The notes: generated by a model not told the origin, from the letters alone. 64,000 nucleotides of DNA from Sphagnum compactum (GCA_965153455.1 OZ234494.1:19716001-19780000); one strand, 5' to 3'. Shown: positions 37,340 to 50,200, numbered from the stretch's first letter. Numbers and translations are program-made.

Positions 37340-38620
37340 GCTGTTGCTGCAGCATTCGGGTTTTAATTTCAAATGTGTGCTTCCTGTAGCGTAAAATATT
37401 GCAAAAAATGTGCATACAAATTACAAACCGTGGGCAACCCAATGTATTAAATTGCTTTCTACAAGAGAGATCAGTTCTGCCAAGAATTTCTGTACACCAA
37501 CTTGAAAACAAATTTCAGTCTCACACCCAGTGTGTGAATGAATCTAAAGGAGATGGGTGTAGCTACCACCACTACCACTACTACTACTAGCATTCTGTCT
37601 ATGTTGAAAGAAGAGAAGCATCTGTTTGGAAGAGACCCAAATCAGCATTGTTGAGTGCTGTTGGTGACATTTAGATTTATTTCTTTTATTAGATTTGGAC
37701 AAAAGAAGGACGCTGATGATGATGACACAGCATTTTGATCTAGTTGTCTTGACCCAATAGTGTTGGCTGCTGCATTTTGCTTTCTAACTACTGCAAATAG
37801 GTCTTACAAGCTTCTTCTAATGAGGAATTCCCACAACTAGATGCCAAGAGCCAATAGGATTGGGACAGAAGAATGATGGGATTTTAATTGTCTGAAATTG
37901 CATCAAAACAAGGAACTGTTGCTTTTGAAGCAACTCCAGCCTAGTAGCTCAGCTATTAGTTCTACTCATGGGAGAGGACAAAAAGAAATTCCAATTCAAA
38001 GCTGCAAAGGTTTTTAAAATAATGATAAACACACAAAATTGTGAACAAACAATATTAGGGTTAACTCCTCCCCACTTTCTAGTTTTGACTTTAATGCACG
38101 GACCTTTCATTTTATGGACATGAAGTTGTTCTCCAGAAAAAAAAAACAAATAGAAAAAATTTAAATCACTGCATTGACTGTGACATAATCCCAATTTCCT
38201 ACAAGTACCATGAACCACTGGCTTTTGACGCCCCTTCTTTGGCATAAATTGCATACTAACGAGAGAAAAGAGGTTGTGCAGCTCAAAACTTTTAAAATAA
38301 CAACATACACCAAAGGAAACACTATTACATATTACATAATGGGTCTCTGTTCCCAAGCACCCCTTTCATGATCATGTCCCTCATCAAACCATCCCACAAG
38401 CTAAGCCCGAAAATCTTCACTAGATACGCAGAATTGTGGAATTGCTGGCATCTAGACTGGAAACTGAATCATATCTGAATTCTTATGATTATTTCATAAA
38501 CCAAAGACATGTATACAAATGTCAGAAGGTCTTACAGACTGCCATTTTTTTGCATGGTATGTTGAGGGAACGTAATCACCACTTGCCCATCACCATCTTT
38601 CCGGAAAATTCCAAACCCAA
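37340..38620. other. Intergenic, downstream of the J-protein gene
   Basis: CAG/CTG-rich sequence near 37,300-37,370 and ordinary AT-rich DNA beyond. The first bases below 38,627 are the likely 3' UTR of the J-protein gene. Confidence 0.4.
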
Positions 38621-38626
38621 GAAGTT

Positions 38627-40434
38627 TCACCAGCTTCGCTTGTTTTGAAGGTTCTTATAAGCATCCCAGATCTGTTTGAACTTTTTAATACTTGCAGCTG
38701 ACAACCATCCAAATCACCATCAACCTCAGCATCTGCTCAGAGGCTAAAAAATGAAGATGCACTTCAATGATGGGTAGTGCATCTGGTCAGAATCCCACTG
38801 GAAGCAATAAATCACCCCGTAACAGTTCACATACAAACACAGCTGGTAATGCAGGCAGGTTGAACAGAAATACCTTGATTCTTCGGGCTCTTGTTTATGC
38901 TCTTACTAGGGTGGTATTGCATTGCCTTGTCTCGAAATGCAGCCTGACCATACATATACCACTTTCATCAGTTTGACTACATGTATGCATCCTGTCAGAA
39001 ATGACATTTAGAGCTCCTCCATTTTGAACAAACAAATCAAGTTGATGTGATGCCTCCCCACTCAAAACAAGAGACCGGCAAAGTTGATTATTGTTTTAAC
39101 CACAACATCTTCCTCATCCAAATATGAAGGGTAACTGGCTGCAAATGTCCAGAGATTTTAAAAGATGAGTACCTTTAACTCCAGTGGTGAATATGGTCTA
39201 TGTCTCCTGCACACAGGAAAGAAAGGACAATGGAATTGATATCTTCTATCATGATAAACTGGACAGAATATTGTTTCTAGGTTTTTTCATGAGCAGTCCC
39301 ATAACCATGGGAAAGTCTTTAAAGTTTTTGGCATGCCTTTTGATATTCAGATCTGAAGGAAGGCACTGGAACATAAATACAGAACACTGTCCTCTGTGTA
39401 AAAGCCAAGAGGCATCAACTAAATAGGAAAACCCAACAACAAATATCAGATGGGCAGAAGTCTTGAAGAGATTCATGCTCTGCAAGTTGTCAAAATACTA
39501 AAACAAAGAGATATAAAGAGAGTCACAGAGACACAGTACTTTTTGAGACCAAGAACTTGGTAGTGATCCAGTTTACGAGTCTTCAACTCAAAGTTGCTTG
39601 CTGGCTCCTTGGGAATGCCATCCCAGTGCAATTTTTCCCATTCCTCACGTGTTCTCTGAAACCGCTCCATGTATGCTTTCCAGTACTTCTCTTGTCCCTT
39701 CACATTCCATGAGCCCTCATTTCTTCAATTGAAAAAAGCTCCATTTTACAGCAAAACAGATTATCGTTTTTAGACAGACTTTCATGCAAGACACATTTAC
39801 AATTACCTGCAAAGGGATTAGATCCCTGTCATTTAACAGAAACATGGCTGGAAAAAAAAGAGCATGCACTTGTGAAATTGCCTACCTCAAAATTCTAGAA
39901 TTAGGGTATTGCAGATCATAAACAGTCTTTTCCCCACAAGTTGTTCCTCCCACATTGTGCTGAATTGGTCAAAGTTCTGCAATTGAAAATGGGCAAAAGA
40001 AAAGAAAGAGAGAAGGGTGTGTACACTATCATCACGAATGCGGATTTGAGACACAAGCCTATTGCGGGCAGCAAGCCGCTGCCTGGCAGAGATGGGTCTC
40101 GGTCGCGGGTTGGGGACTTCCATGTTCACAATTGTGTGAAGATCCCCATACAAAGGGGGCCGGAGACGATGAATCTGACCATCAATAGCCCACCATTCAT
40201 CTGGTTTGCTGCTAATGGCATAGGCTCTGGCTCCTCCTGCATTCAGCAACTGCTCACAATAAACAGAGGTCAGAGTTGATGGGGGGTGGAAAAAAAACCC
40301 AAAGTTCATCAACTGCTCCATGTAATTGTCAGTGGCATACATACCTTGCACGAATTTAGAAGTAAACCCACTGCTGAAAGCATCCGGGTGCGCATCCCTC
40401 GTGAAAAAATGTCCACTCCTACCCTGTTGAACAT
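38627..40434 (-). CDS. J-domain-like protein with HPS instead of HPD
   Basis: Seven exons (minus): 40,434-40,345; 40,249-40,025; 39,959-39,886; 39,722-39,540; 39,206-39,173; 38,943-38,874; 38,697-38,627. They give 248 residues. The N-terminus (MFNRVGVDIFSRGMRTRMLS) is basic and Ser-containing and could be an organelle presequence. The middle holds KPDEWWAIDGQIHRLRPPLYG and GQEKYWKAYMERFQRTREEW. The C-terminus is a J domain: LDHYQVLGLKK, RPYSPLELKAAFRDKAMQYH, then PSKSINKSP and FKQIWDAYKNLQNKRSW. The catalytic HPD is HPS (CAC CCT AGT). J domains stimulate Hsp70 ATPase through HPD, so this protein may not do so, as in other J-like proteins. The exon 2/3 junction (AGT/gtacac to cag/CACAAT) is the least certain. 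The rest agrees in phase. Confidence 0.75.
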
Positions 40435-40824
40435 CCTGACGAAAGAAATTAGCTCAAATTTGTGCTCGATCGGCTTTACTTTCTAGGGATTTGATCAAAG
40501 TGTTTGATGTAATTATTTCAAAAACTTTAGGAGAAGAAAACCCAAGATTTCATCGGCAAAAAAACATGACCCCCCACAGCAAAAGTGATGAACAAAAAAG
40601 CTCGGAAACGGATGGCTTACTTCACTGTGCAGTGAGAAACAGTTCTGCCCGTCTGCTATTCACAACAAAAATTCCCATGCGAGATCCTCCTCGCCCACCG
40701 AGATTCTACGAAATCATCCGCGCCCACGAGATGCTCCTCGCCCACAGAGATCGATGCAAAACCGTTTCACTCCCCTGCATTTGTCGCGTGCTTCTGGGCA
40801 TGGCGTATAGGGTTGGTCACGGAG

Positions 40825-40864
40825 TTTTAGGGTTCAGGGTTTAAGCTTCGAGTTTTAGGGTTTT
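40825..40864. promoter_or_regulatory. Telo-box-like cluster upstream of the J-protein gene
   Basis: TTTTAGGGTTCAGGGTTT and TTTTAGGGTTTT lie about 390-430 bp upstream of the ATG at 40,434. They resemble plant telo boxes; function is inferred. Confidence 0.4.
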
Positions 40865-41049
40865 CGGGTTTAGGCTTTGAACGGGTTCACGATCTCCGTT
40901 TCACACTGCTGGCCATTTTAGAGCTATGAGAATTTTCATTGGCTGTGATGCAGGGATGGGCACCAAAGTTTCCACACAGAATGGACACAAACAAAAAGTG
41001 CCAATGAAATCTGTTTGGGCAAAGCACTCAAGAATGTAACAAATGATTC

Positions 41050-41660
41050 TTGACCTAATTTTGATGGAGCTCTCACAACTGTGGTCCATAAAGACTTTGT
41101 AGAAAATGTAGGTGAACACCTCCAATTTTGAGGGTTTGGGATTTAGGGTTTTCAACTAAAGGATTACATATTTTAAACCCTAAACCATTAAGGTGTGATC
41201 TTGCTAATTCAAAACATGCTTCAACATCTTGATCCACATTGATATCTCTTTTGGATGTGAGCAATATCTGTCCATCCATAGTAATTCATCCATTAAATAA
41301 ACGATTTTCATCTAGTTCATGCATAATCCTTTGACAACATTTTCTTAGTCATAAAAATTGAAGTATGCAGCAAATAGTTGTCCTAATTTTGATCAAGTCC
41401 CAATTTGTCGGAATCAAAGATTGTGTAAAAATCATCACCTCTAATTCCTAGGGATTGGAATTCAAGGTCTATTTTAATGTTTAAAATTATTTAACTTTCA
41501 ACCTTAAAATGTGATTGCAATTCAAAACATGCTTCAACAATTTGATTCACATCATTATTATTTTTGAATGTTATTAATATTTGTTCATCCATTGTTCATT
41601 CATTAATCATTTTCATATGGTTCATACATCATCTTTGACCCTCATTGGATTGTTGGAAAA
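41050..41660 (-). pseudogene. Duplicated decayed coding segment
   Basis: Two minus-strand segments about 320 bp apart encode related peptides. One (41,190-41,280) reads MDGQILLTSKRDINVDQDVE then ACFELARSHL. The other (41,500-41,600) reads MDEQILITFKNNNDVNQIVE then ACFELQSHF. The similarity is better at the protein than the base level, so both derive from a duplicated coding unit. Neither has an intact reading frame around it. The family is not recognised. Confidence 0.4.
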
Positions 41661-43970
41661 CCTTAAGTGAAAACAAAATTTTGGCATCTCATGTTTGTTT
41701 AGTAATTGGTTCTAGTCAATGAATGGTCTTTTTGGTTTTCAACTTTCATTATTTCATGAGTTTCATCATCATATTTTTGTTTGAATTTTTTTTTAAAAGC
41801 ACATGTTTAAATCCATCTACAAATTTTTCTTCATTTTTGTCAATTGTGATTGGAACAAATCTTAAACCCTTCCCTCCTTTTTAGGATTTTTTTGGAAAAA
41901 GATTCCTTCATTTTCAACATGTGTTTGAAGAAGCTCAAGCAACAAAATATGTGACCTTGTATGATTTTCAAATTGCCACCTTTCTTAAATAAATGTTTAA
42001 ACAAGATTTGTTTTGCCTAATCTCTTCGCACATAATCATAACTTAAACCTCTCCTTTTCAAGTAGGTGATGTTTTTTTCAAAATGTTAAAGTTGTTGCAT
42101 TTAGGGGTGGACAAGCTCCAAATGATGATATTTTTATTTTATTTTTCAAAATTCAATCCTATTAAAGTTATCCTTAAATGAAAAAAAACTTAATTCCAAC
42201 ACAAGAAATTTGATTATAAAACAAGACAAGATTAAAAATATTTGCTTGAAATGGACATTATCATTTATTAACACATGAAACTTTTTGACCCTCCATGTTG
42301 GTTGTAAAACTAATTTTAACATGAGTTTATTTTTTACTTCATTATAGCTTCCACTATTTTTATAAATATAAGCAAAATTTTGATTAATCTTATGCAACAA
42401 ATGTTTAATATTTAGTATTTGACACCCAAATTTTATTACATTTGTGAATGATGATGTTTGGGGCTCCAATTAGGGTTGGTGGGTGAACTTAGGACTCAAA
42501 CGCAAGGGCATTTTATCTTCCTTTGTATTTACAAATAATAACTCCATTATGTGTAAGGGATTTTATTGGTCAAAAATTAATTTACAAAAATCAAACAAAA
42601 TGTGCAATGATATATCCTTGCAAGCAAAACTAACAAACAATGAAAGGTATGAATCATTAAACAAATAGTGAAAAGGTTTGAACATTTCTAGTAGACCATT
42701 ATAGGTCACACCATGATTTGATTATGAGGAAATGCCCAATTACTTGTGTTATTCCAAATGAAGGTCAATGTATGAACAATGGGTTTGTTTACCAAGAATT
42801 CATCAAGTTTGTTAAGCTTTTAATTAACTACTATCATAGAAGTCCAACTTATTTGGTCCTCGACTTGCCATGTTTAGTCAATTGTTGTTCATGGCTATCG
42901 TGTGAACTTTGGCAATTGTTGTTCATGGCTATCATGTTCACAAAGTTCACGTTGTTTGTTTCTTTGCTTGTACAAAACGGTAAAGGAGGGACTTGCCATA
43001 GATAGTTATGGATTTTTCACATAGTATTATGGACAATCAATTCAATTGTGTAATTACATTCAATCTCAAAAGTTGCAAAGGTTGATTAAATTAATCAAAA
43101 CCGATTGATGTTTTGCACTATGCAAGGATGACATGTTAAACTCTATAAAATCAATTTGTTGGTGGATTTCTGAACGTCATACAAGTATGCAACAAATCCA
43201 TCTAAGGAATTAAGAAGCCCATCCTATTAATGACATTTTAGGCTTGCCCTTAATACAATGATGTGGTGGATTGTTACAATGACTTGTTGCAATTCATGCA
43301 TGTGCACACATGATGTGTGGATTTAATGAGCTAATATGGTTTTGCACGGAATCTAATGGAACCCATGTTTTAAAACCTTTTTTGTGATGTTGCTCAAGTG
43401 ACAATCATACATAAGTGTATTTAGTCAAATTTGACAATTATCAAAATATGAAAGTAGAAAAACCTTAAGCTCCCTTTCATATTTATAACAATTGTGGTGA
43501 TTTTTGGCAATTTTTAAAATAAAAATTTGTTTCTTGACAAACTCTATCCAAAAAAGGGGAAATTTGCCACATGATATCTATTTTTAAAAAATTCCACAAT
43601 AATGGAGAAAAATTGCCAGCAAAAGAGCATTAAGTGGAACTAGCCATTTATATCATTGGTAATAATACCTTTTACATTTGTGCTTGGTACCTTATACATT
43701 ATAAAATACATCAAATTACATAAAAATTAAAATTTAAGACAAATAAATTTGAGCAAAAACATTGAACAAAGCAAATTTATAATATTATAAATTTTGTTAT
43801 TACACTTTCATACTAGCTCAAGTTTGAAGGCCCCACAAGATTTGTCCAAGCCCCTAGCCCATTTGCCCCAAGCTTGTAAGTAGTTTTTGCAACGGATGAT
43901 GAGTTCAGGGATGATACTACCACAACTTAAGAATCACTTGCCAAGGAAAATTTCTAGAGAAATTGTATCA
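41660..43970. other. AT-rich intergenic DNA with a family A fragment
   Basis: A family A copy at 43,378-43,470 reads 'ttttgtgatgttgctcaagtgacaatcatacataag' and is close to the 12,540 copy. Otherwise no gene is recognised. Confidence 0.5.
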
Positions 43971-43985
43971 AGATCACCAGCTCCT

Positions 43986-45157
43986 TTAGCAGTCACCACA
44001 CAATCCAGACATGTCAAACCTCTTATTCTTCTCTAGATAAAGCTTGATGTTCCAATAGACTGTTAGTTCAGTCTTTTCTCTTCCATGGATGGTGCCATCT
44101 AAAGGATCTCTCCTTGCTCTTGGATTTATGTCCATCGTCCGCAAAAGATGAGACATTTGGTTAGGGTTTAGATGCAAGAGCATGCAACACATACAAAGAG
44201 AAACAGATCAGCTTATCTACAAAATTGCAGAGAAATTGTAACAACAAAAACTTTCAGGTACCACAGCTCATAACCTTCCAAAATTTGGCTCATAAAGTGT
44301 CAGATCATCACCTTCATCATGAACTGCAGGGACAAGCTGCCACAACTACCCACTGACTTCATCAGCTCACTATTGGGGGCATATATAAGCACAGAATAAT
44401 TCACTCAAAATGTGGGCAAACCTTTATACAAATACTGCATCCTGAGTTTCTATTGCATTTCCATCGCAACAAGAAGACACAGGTAATTACAAAAGAGAAC
44501 AGCATTCTCATTCAAGCTGCAACAAGCTCAGCAGTATTGGGAAAACCAGCAGTATTGGGTTCAGCAATGATGCTGGATAGCACAACAAAACCTAACAACA
44601 TAAAAGAGGAGAAAACCAATGAAACCAAGAAGAAAAGGAACCAAAAGAAAAAAAAAACCCAAAAGAGGAGAGGAAGATGAGAGAAACAACATGTAGAAAT
44701 TTAAATGCATGATCTTTTGAGGATAGAGAGATCTCTTCAGAAAGAACAATATATGGTCAGAATATGCTGAGGATACAGACCTGTATATCTATCAAATTGC
44801 AGAGAAACCTCACAACAATAATTCAAAGGTGACATCACAATGAGTGTAGTCATGACATTATGAAAGAAACCTCACAACAACAATATGCAGTGATAACCCT
44901 ACAAGAGCTACTAACAAAGTGTCAGACCATCACCTTTATCACAAATAGCAGTGACAAGCTGCCACGACAACCCACTGAAGATACAGACCTCTGCAATAAT
45001 GCCTTTGCCAAGTTGTTCAGCAACAGTTAATCTGTTCCGGAGTTCCCTTGAGCTCCATTTGCCGCATTTGCAGATGAGATCAGAATCAGCATCCTGTGCC
45101 ACCTGAATTCTGGCTCCTATTTGATACAGCAGATACTCCAGGGTCTCCCCACCTATA
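43986..45157 (-). CDS. Unrecognised small multi-exon gene (5' end unresolved)
   Basis: Three consecutive exons agree in phase: 45,157-44,989, 44,336-44,275 and 44,118-43,986. Together they encode about 120 residues ending in a stop. Readable parts are IGGETLEYLLYQIGARIQVA, DLICKCGKWSSRELRNRLTV, LVPAVHDEGDDLTLYEPNFG, ARRDPLDGTIHGREKTELTV and a C-terminus FDMSGLCGDC. I do not recognise the family. Features are two CxC/CxxC-type Cys pairs and charged, soluble composition. A fourth exon may lie upstream, ending TGTAG/gtgtta at 45,342 and reaching about 45,560; its start codon is uncertain. The intron between the first two listed exons carries a decayed copy of the exon at 44,275-44,336. It lies downstream of the uS5 gene on the same strand. 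Confidence 0.5.
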
Positions 45158-45943
45158 CTGATAACTAACCTGACCTTATAATTCGGAAAAAAAAAAATGT
45201 TTTTCTCTTTTTCCAGACATCAATCAAAGCACCCATCAAGGACAGAATACAATCTAGCCAGGTTCAGAATTGAAGTAAATTAAAAAATGTGATAAATCAG
45301 GGAACCTGCAGTGGGTCCTGGAAATATTCTTGGGTTAACACCTACAACCTGCACCAACATCATCAGAAAAGGAAGTAGCTGCAGACAAACCCTTTAAGCA
45401 GTGAATCAATATGCCTGAGATACTAGGAAATTCTACTGGAGGCAAACTCATGAGCACATCTCCCCCAAGATCACCTAACATGTCTAAACATGGGTAAAAT
45501 CCCACACCCCCAAGATCACCTAACATGTCTAAACAGGGGTAAAATTCCACACTGATGAGCTCATTTACCAATTCAGCACAAGACACACACCACTTATGGA
45601 GCAAAGAAATGGACAAGAACTACAACTTACTTACTTGACATTGTTCACAAAAACAAAAATTCAAATAAAAGACAACTCTGAAGACAATGCCAAAGGTACT
45701 CACTCAACCAGAAAATGAAAACTCAGGAATCAGAAACCTGGTGTCTGTGAATCACCTGCATACATAGGAGAATCTTCTAGATCACTACAATTTGCAGACA
45801 AAGGTCCACAATCAAGCAGGTGTGCAGTAGCACACTAAGTTTTCAAAAAGCCACATCCTGCTGCAAATTGGGCTTTCTTTGGAAGACAAACCCCCAATTA
45901 CAAAATAGTCACACAGACACAGAGATGTCTGTTGTATGCTGCT

Positions 45944-47009
45944 CTAATAGACAGGAGTTTTCTCCACATCCTCCAACACACTGATCTTATGGGGCTTGGC
46001 CAGGAAATCAGTGAATTCCTGGAATGGAGACCGGGTGAAGCGTGTCTCCCTCCACAAATCAGGTGTCAAGAACCCATAAGTCTTCAACAAACACTCGAAT
46101 GTAGCCTGTGGGAAAAAAAAACCCAATCCAAATGTCTCACACAAAGTAAGTATTCAAGAAAAAAAGACAGGAGGAAAAAAATTTCCACATGTCTTCTATG
46201 AGGAATTTTGCAAGAGAAAAAAAACCCTATTTTGTTGCTATTAGCGTTAGAACAGCAAAAAAGCGAGGGGAAAAAAATAAAAAAACCACGACAACAACAA
46301 CAACAAACGACATTGCATTCACCTTCACGAAGTTGCCGAGTGTCTTGGTGGAACCACGGGAAGATGTAAACACATCCTCGATACCGGCAAACTGGAGCAC
46401 CTTCTTAGGCACACGAGCAGCAACAATACCAGAACCCCGCGGAGCAGGAACCAGGCGCACAGTCACAGACCCGCACTTCCCTGTAACCTTGCACGGCACG
46501 GTATGGGGTTTGCCAATCTTGTTTCCCCAGTACCCTCGGCGCACAGGGATGACAGAAAGCTTAGCCATGATGATGGCGCCGCGAATGGCCGTAGCCACTT
46601 CCTTGCTGCACTTGACTCCCAGACCAACGTGACCATTGCTGTCTCCAACGACGACGAAGGCTTTGAACCTAGTTCTCTGCCCAGCACGCGTCTGCTTCTG
46701 CACAGGCATGATTTTCATGACCTCATCCTTGAGTGCAGATCCCAAAAAGAACTCCACGATCTGATGTTCCTTAATGGGAAGGGAGAACAGGTAGATTTGC
46801 TCCAGCGACTTGATCTTCCCATCCTTCACCAGCCTTCCAAGCTTCGTGACCGGCACCCATTTCTCCTCCTCTTCACGCTTGGGACCACGACGCCCTCCTC
46901 TACGGTCACCCCGGCCCCTATCTCCACGGCCGCCTCTGTCCCCACGTCCAAAGCCACGGCCGAAACCTCCTCTATCACCTCCTCTTTCACCTCCACCGCG
47001 CTCCGCCAT
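45944..47009 (-). CDS. RPS2: 40S ribosomal protein uS5 (RPS2)
   Basis: Two exons: 47,009-46,323 and 46,105-45,944, giving 282 residues, close to the usual plant length. The N-terminus (residues 4-42) is an Arg/Gly-rich [14 protein letters not shown]-type tail. The body shows [20 protein letters not shown] and the S5 double-stranded RNA-binding fold with [20 protein letters not shown], followed by [19 protein letters not shown] and [19 protein letters not shown]. The second exon supplies [18 protein letters not shown]. uS5 sits at the mRNA entry channel of the cytosolic 40S subunit. The intron is 217 nt. The long plus-strand frames opposite are antisense shadows. Confidence 0.97.
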
Positions 47010-47135
47010 GGCTGCAAAAATCCCGCTAAACTGGGAGAAATCTCCTTACGAGAGCGATGGCAGGCAAAACCGAAAGAGGGAGAGAGAACTTCTCGCGGCG
47101 CTCATCTTCTTTCCGCAAAACCCACAACACGCACC

Positions 47136-47144
47136 AACCCTAAA
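47136..47144. promoter_or_regulatory. Telo-box-like motif upstream of uS5
   Basis: AACCCTAAA, about 130 bp upstream of the ATG, in the expected position for a ribosomal-protein gene promoter. Confidence 0.5.
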
Positions 47145-47234
47145 AAAAGACGAACCTGAAACCGAGCCTGAAAATCCTAGGCCCGGTCTCCGAACCAGAT
47201 ACCGAGGCCCGATTTCTAGTCTGATGGGTTAAAA

Positions 47235-50200
47235 GTATGGGTTTGGTATAATAACCTTTAATTAGCCCCCGGCTCTAGTCTTTCTTTTTGCAAAACAAAA
47301 CAAGAATAAATGAAAAGAAAATCCCAAATTTTTTGGTTCTGGTTTTATTTTTACTAACCGGATCGCGTAATCACTAATCACCTAACCATGGTATATTGTA
47401 ATGCCAAACGGGTTCAAATTTTAAACTATAGGGTAAATGTTGTAGTTAAATGTAGTATAATTTCTTTTAACCATATATGTATGTAGATAAGTATTATACT
47501 ATTAGTTAGATGTGTAATATACGCAATTTTTGGAATAGGCTTTGTGTATGTTGTTGAAAAAAAAATGGCAATTTGTCAATGGGATTATTAGAATTGGAGC
47601 CTTGAGTTCATTTTGAGGAGTTTAACTTCAATAGATTGGCTCTTAAATTATATAATAGCCTCCTAAACTTATGTCTTGGTGGAAAGAGAGAGAGAGAGAG
47701 GAAAAAGAAAAGCCAATGAGATTGATTGATTGTTCAAATGGGTCCCTTTCATTGTTTTAAAGAGTTTTTTTGATGAATTAGTATTTACATTTTGCATGCA
47801 AACAACCATACACTTCTTCTTGCAAGTGTTGAAAGTCTTTTCACATGTGTTTTTGATTTTGAACTAAACCCTAAACCATTTGTGGGTGGTTGTTTTTTTT
47901 GAAAAAAAATAGGGGAACGCACTATTGTTGCCTTTGGCTTTGTCCATCAAGGAAGGACAAAGCTTAAGATCCAAGGGGAAGGGGAATTTTCTAGCAACAA
48001 TCTCTTCCCCTTTGTAATAAAAGAGGGGATCTAACATTTTAGATCACCTTACACTCTTACCTTAAGGAGCTTAGGTGGAAGATCTTGCTCTAGGAGAGAG
48101 CGGGGAATTATGTTGTGTAAATTGCCCTCGATTTTCATTAAGAAATCTCTTTGAGGTTGTTACACATTTGGAGGGAATATCAATAAGCTTTTTAATTCTT
48201 TTTGTTGCTTCAATTTGACAAAACCCTCCAAATGCCATTTTCTTTCTCAATCTCACAATTGATCTTAGTTCCATGACTTGTTTTGGGAAGCATTAGATTC
48301 TAACTTCCACCAAGCAAAGCTCCCAAATCCATTCCTCTTTGCGAAACCAAAAGAAACACATCGTCATATTGGGTACACATGAAGAAGGTGGCTTAGCTTT
48401 TGATACCATTTTACATTCTTGGGAAGTTAGATCAAGGATGCTATAATTTGTCACAAGATTGACCAAAAGGTGATTTCATATTGATGGTCTATTTACCCAC
48501 TTTACAAACAAGACTTTGGAAAAACTTCCCCCTTTAGGTTTGTATGTGTAAGATTTCACTAACTAACATTAGAGATGTGAAAGAGAAGTTAATAACGGTG
48601 ATCACACCTTTCTAAAAGTGGTAGAAGTGGACAATACAATATAATTATATTAACCTTTTGTAGTTTGGTGGGCTAAAAAAGCACATGCATAGACCTTTTC
48701 TTTCTGTTTATTTTATGCAACCAACAAATAAGCGCTATGAATTTCCATATGTCCACACAAGTTCCTAAATTTCATATTTTCACTTGCTAAGATTAATGAG
48801 TAACTTTGACTAAGGTTTATTTTCACACATCATTTTATTTACTCTATTTAGAGATTTTATTCCTCATAGTAATGGATAATGGATAGAGTTATGACATATT
48901 TCTTGTGTCGGTTGTTTGTTTTTTAGTTCTTGTTCCATGGTGCAATGTTCATTGTAACCATTTGGGACATGGTTAATGTGTCTTTTGTGGACAAAAAATC
49001 ATTTTGGATAGTACACACATAATAAATTTTACATGTGAGCTTGATAAAGAATCTTGGTGGCGAAGCTTGATAACGGTGGCAAAGAGATAGAAATTTAACA
49101 AAGGAGTTGATGTTGAGTGGGAACAAAAGAAAATGAAATGTTTTTGTGACAAGTTGAACACAATATAGCTAATCTAGGTAATGTTTTATATTGGTGTGGC
49201 TAGTGTGACATGACAATAGTAGAACTAAACGAGAGGAGTAAATTGATGGGTAGTTACAATTGATCTTCAAGTCTATTTCAACTTTTTTGTTTTTTGTAAT
49301 GGTGTTGTTGTGAAGAAAAGAATTAAACTTTTGGTAATGATCTATTTAGATTTCAACTTGAGTCACAATTCTTTTTTGTTGCATCCCCATGATTATGTAT
49401 TTCTACTTACACTAAATTGAATTGAGAAGTTAATGGTTTACCAAATGAAGAATGCAAATGGTTTGAAAAAAGAGTGGTTAATGAGTTTTGTGTGGTGCAA
49501 AATGTCTCATTTGATGGTGTATGTTTTCTTACTTAAGTATGGTGCAAGTAGATTTGGTGAGGTGTTGGTAAATGTGTCATTGGAAAAAATTGTAAACTCC
49601 ATCATTTTTTTGGTCACAATATATCAATTTGGTCTAATGTTGTCTAGTTCTAGATTTTCAAAAAAACCTCTCATCCCTACTCCAACTTTTATTTATTTAC
49701 TTAAGAAAATGTGATCCAAATATTTTAAACCTTGGGTTTAGTTTTACACCACCCTACTCCTTATAATATATTTGAGGTTGCATTTAAATGGCAAATTCCT
49801 TGGAATCCTTGAAAATGCTCAAAATGTTAAATTATGAGACTTGAAAAACTTCAACGAATCACAATTTTATAAATTTCATATTCAAATATATAGCTTTCAA
49901 GGGTACTCTCTTAACCCATGGAAAAAGCTTTCCAATATGTCAAGCTTCAAAATTGAAGTTCATTCAACCTCTCAAGTTGTTATGTAAATGGTTTTGTTAT
50001 TTCAATGGTTGGAAGTCACTTTGACAATTTGACTTTAGACCTTTCAAATGCCCATAACTATTGCTACAAATCTTTGTGTTTGAGAACGAGATCTCATTTT
50101 ATTTATACTTTTTTTCAAACATTTCTAGTAGTTTATGAAACATCTCAATTTGAACAATGTTTAATCCCCAAACTTGGACCAAATTTTGACTCAAAAGATT

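Noticed and set aside
39887-39959. Reading the J-protein exon in the frame NFDQFSTMWEEQL
   Set aside because: That frame ends at a stop within the exon, whereas acceptor cag/CACAAT gives KTVYDLQYPNSRILR, which joins in phase to the next exon.
46503-47232. Long plus-strand open frames opposite uS5
   Set aside because: They are exact antisense of the uS5 coding exon and have no domain of their own.
48380-48420. LTR retrotransposon primer-binding site at about 48,394
   Set aside because: Only a partial match to the methionine-tRNA complement; no LTR pair or coding domain nearby.
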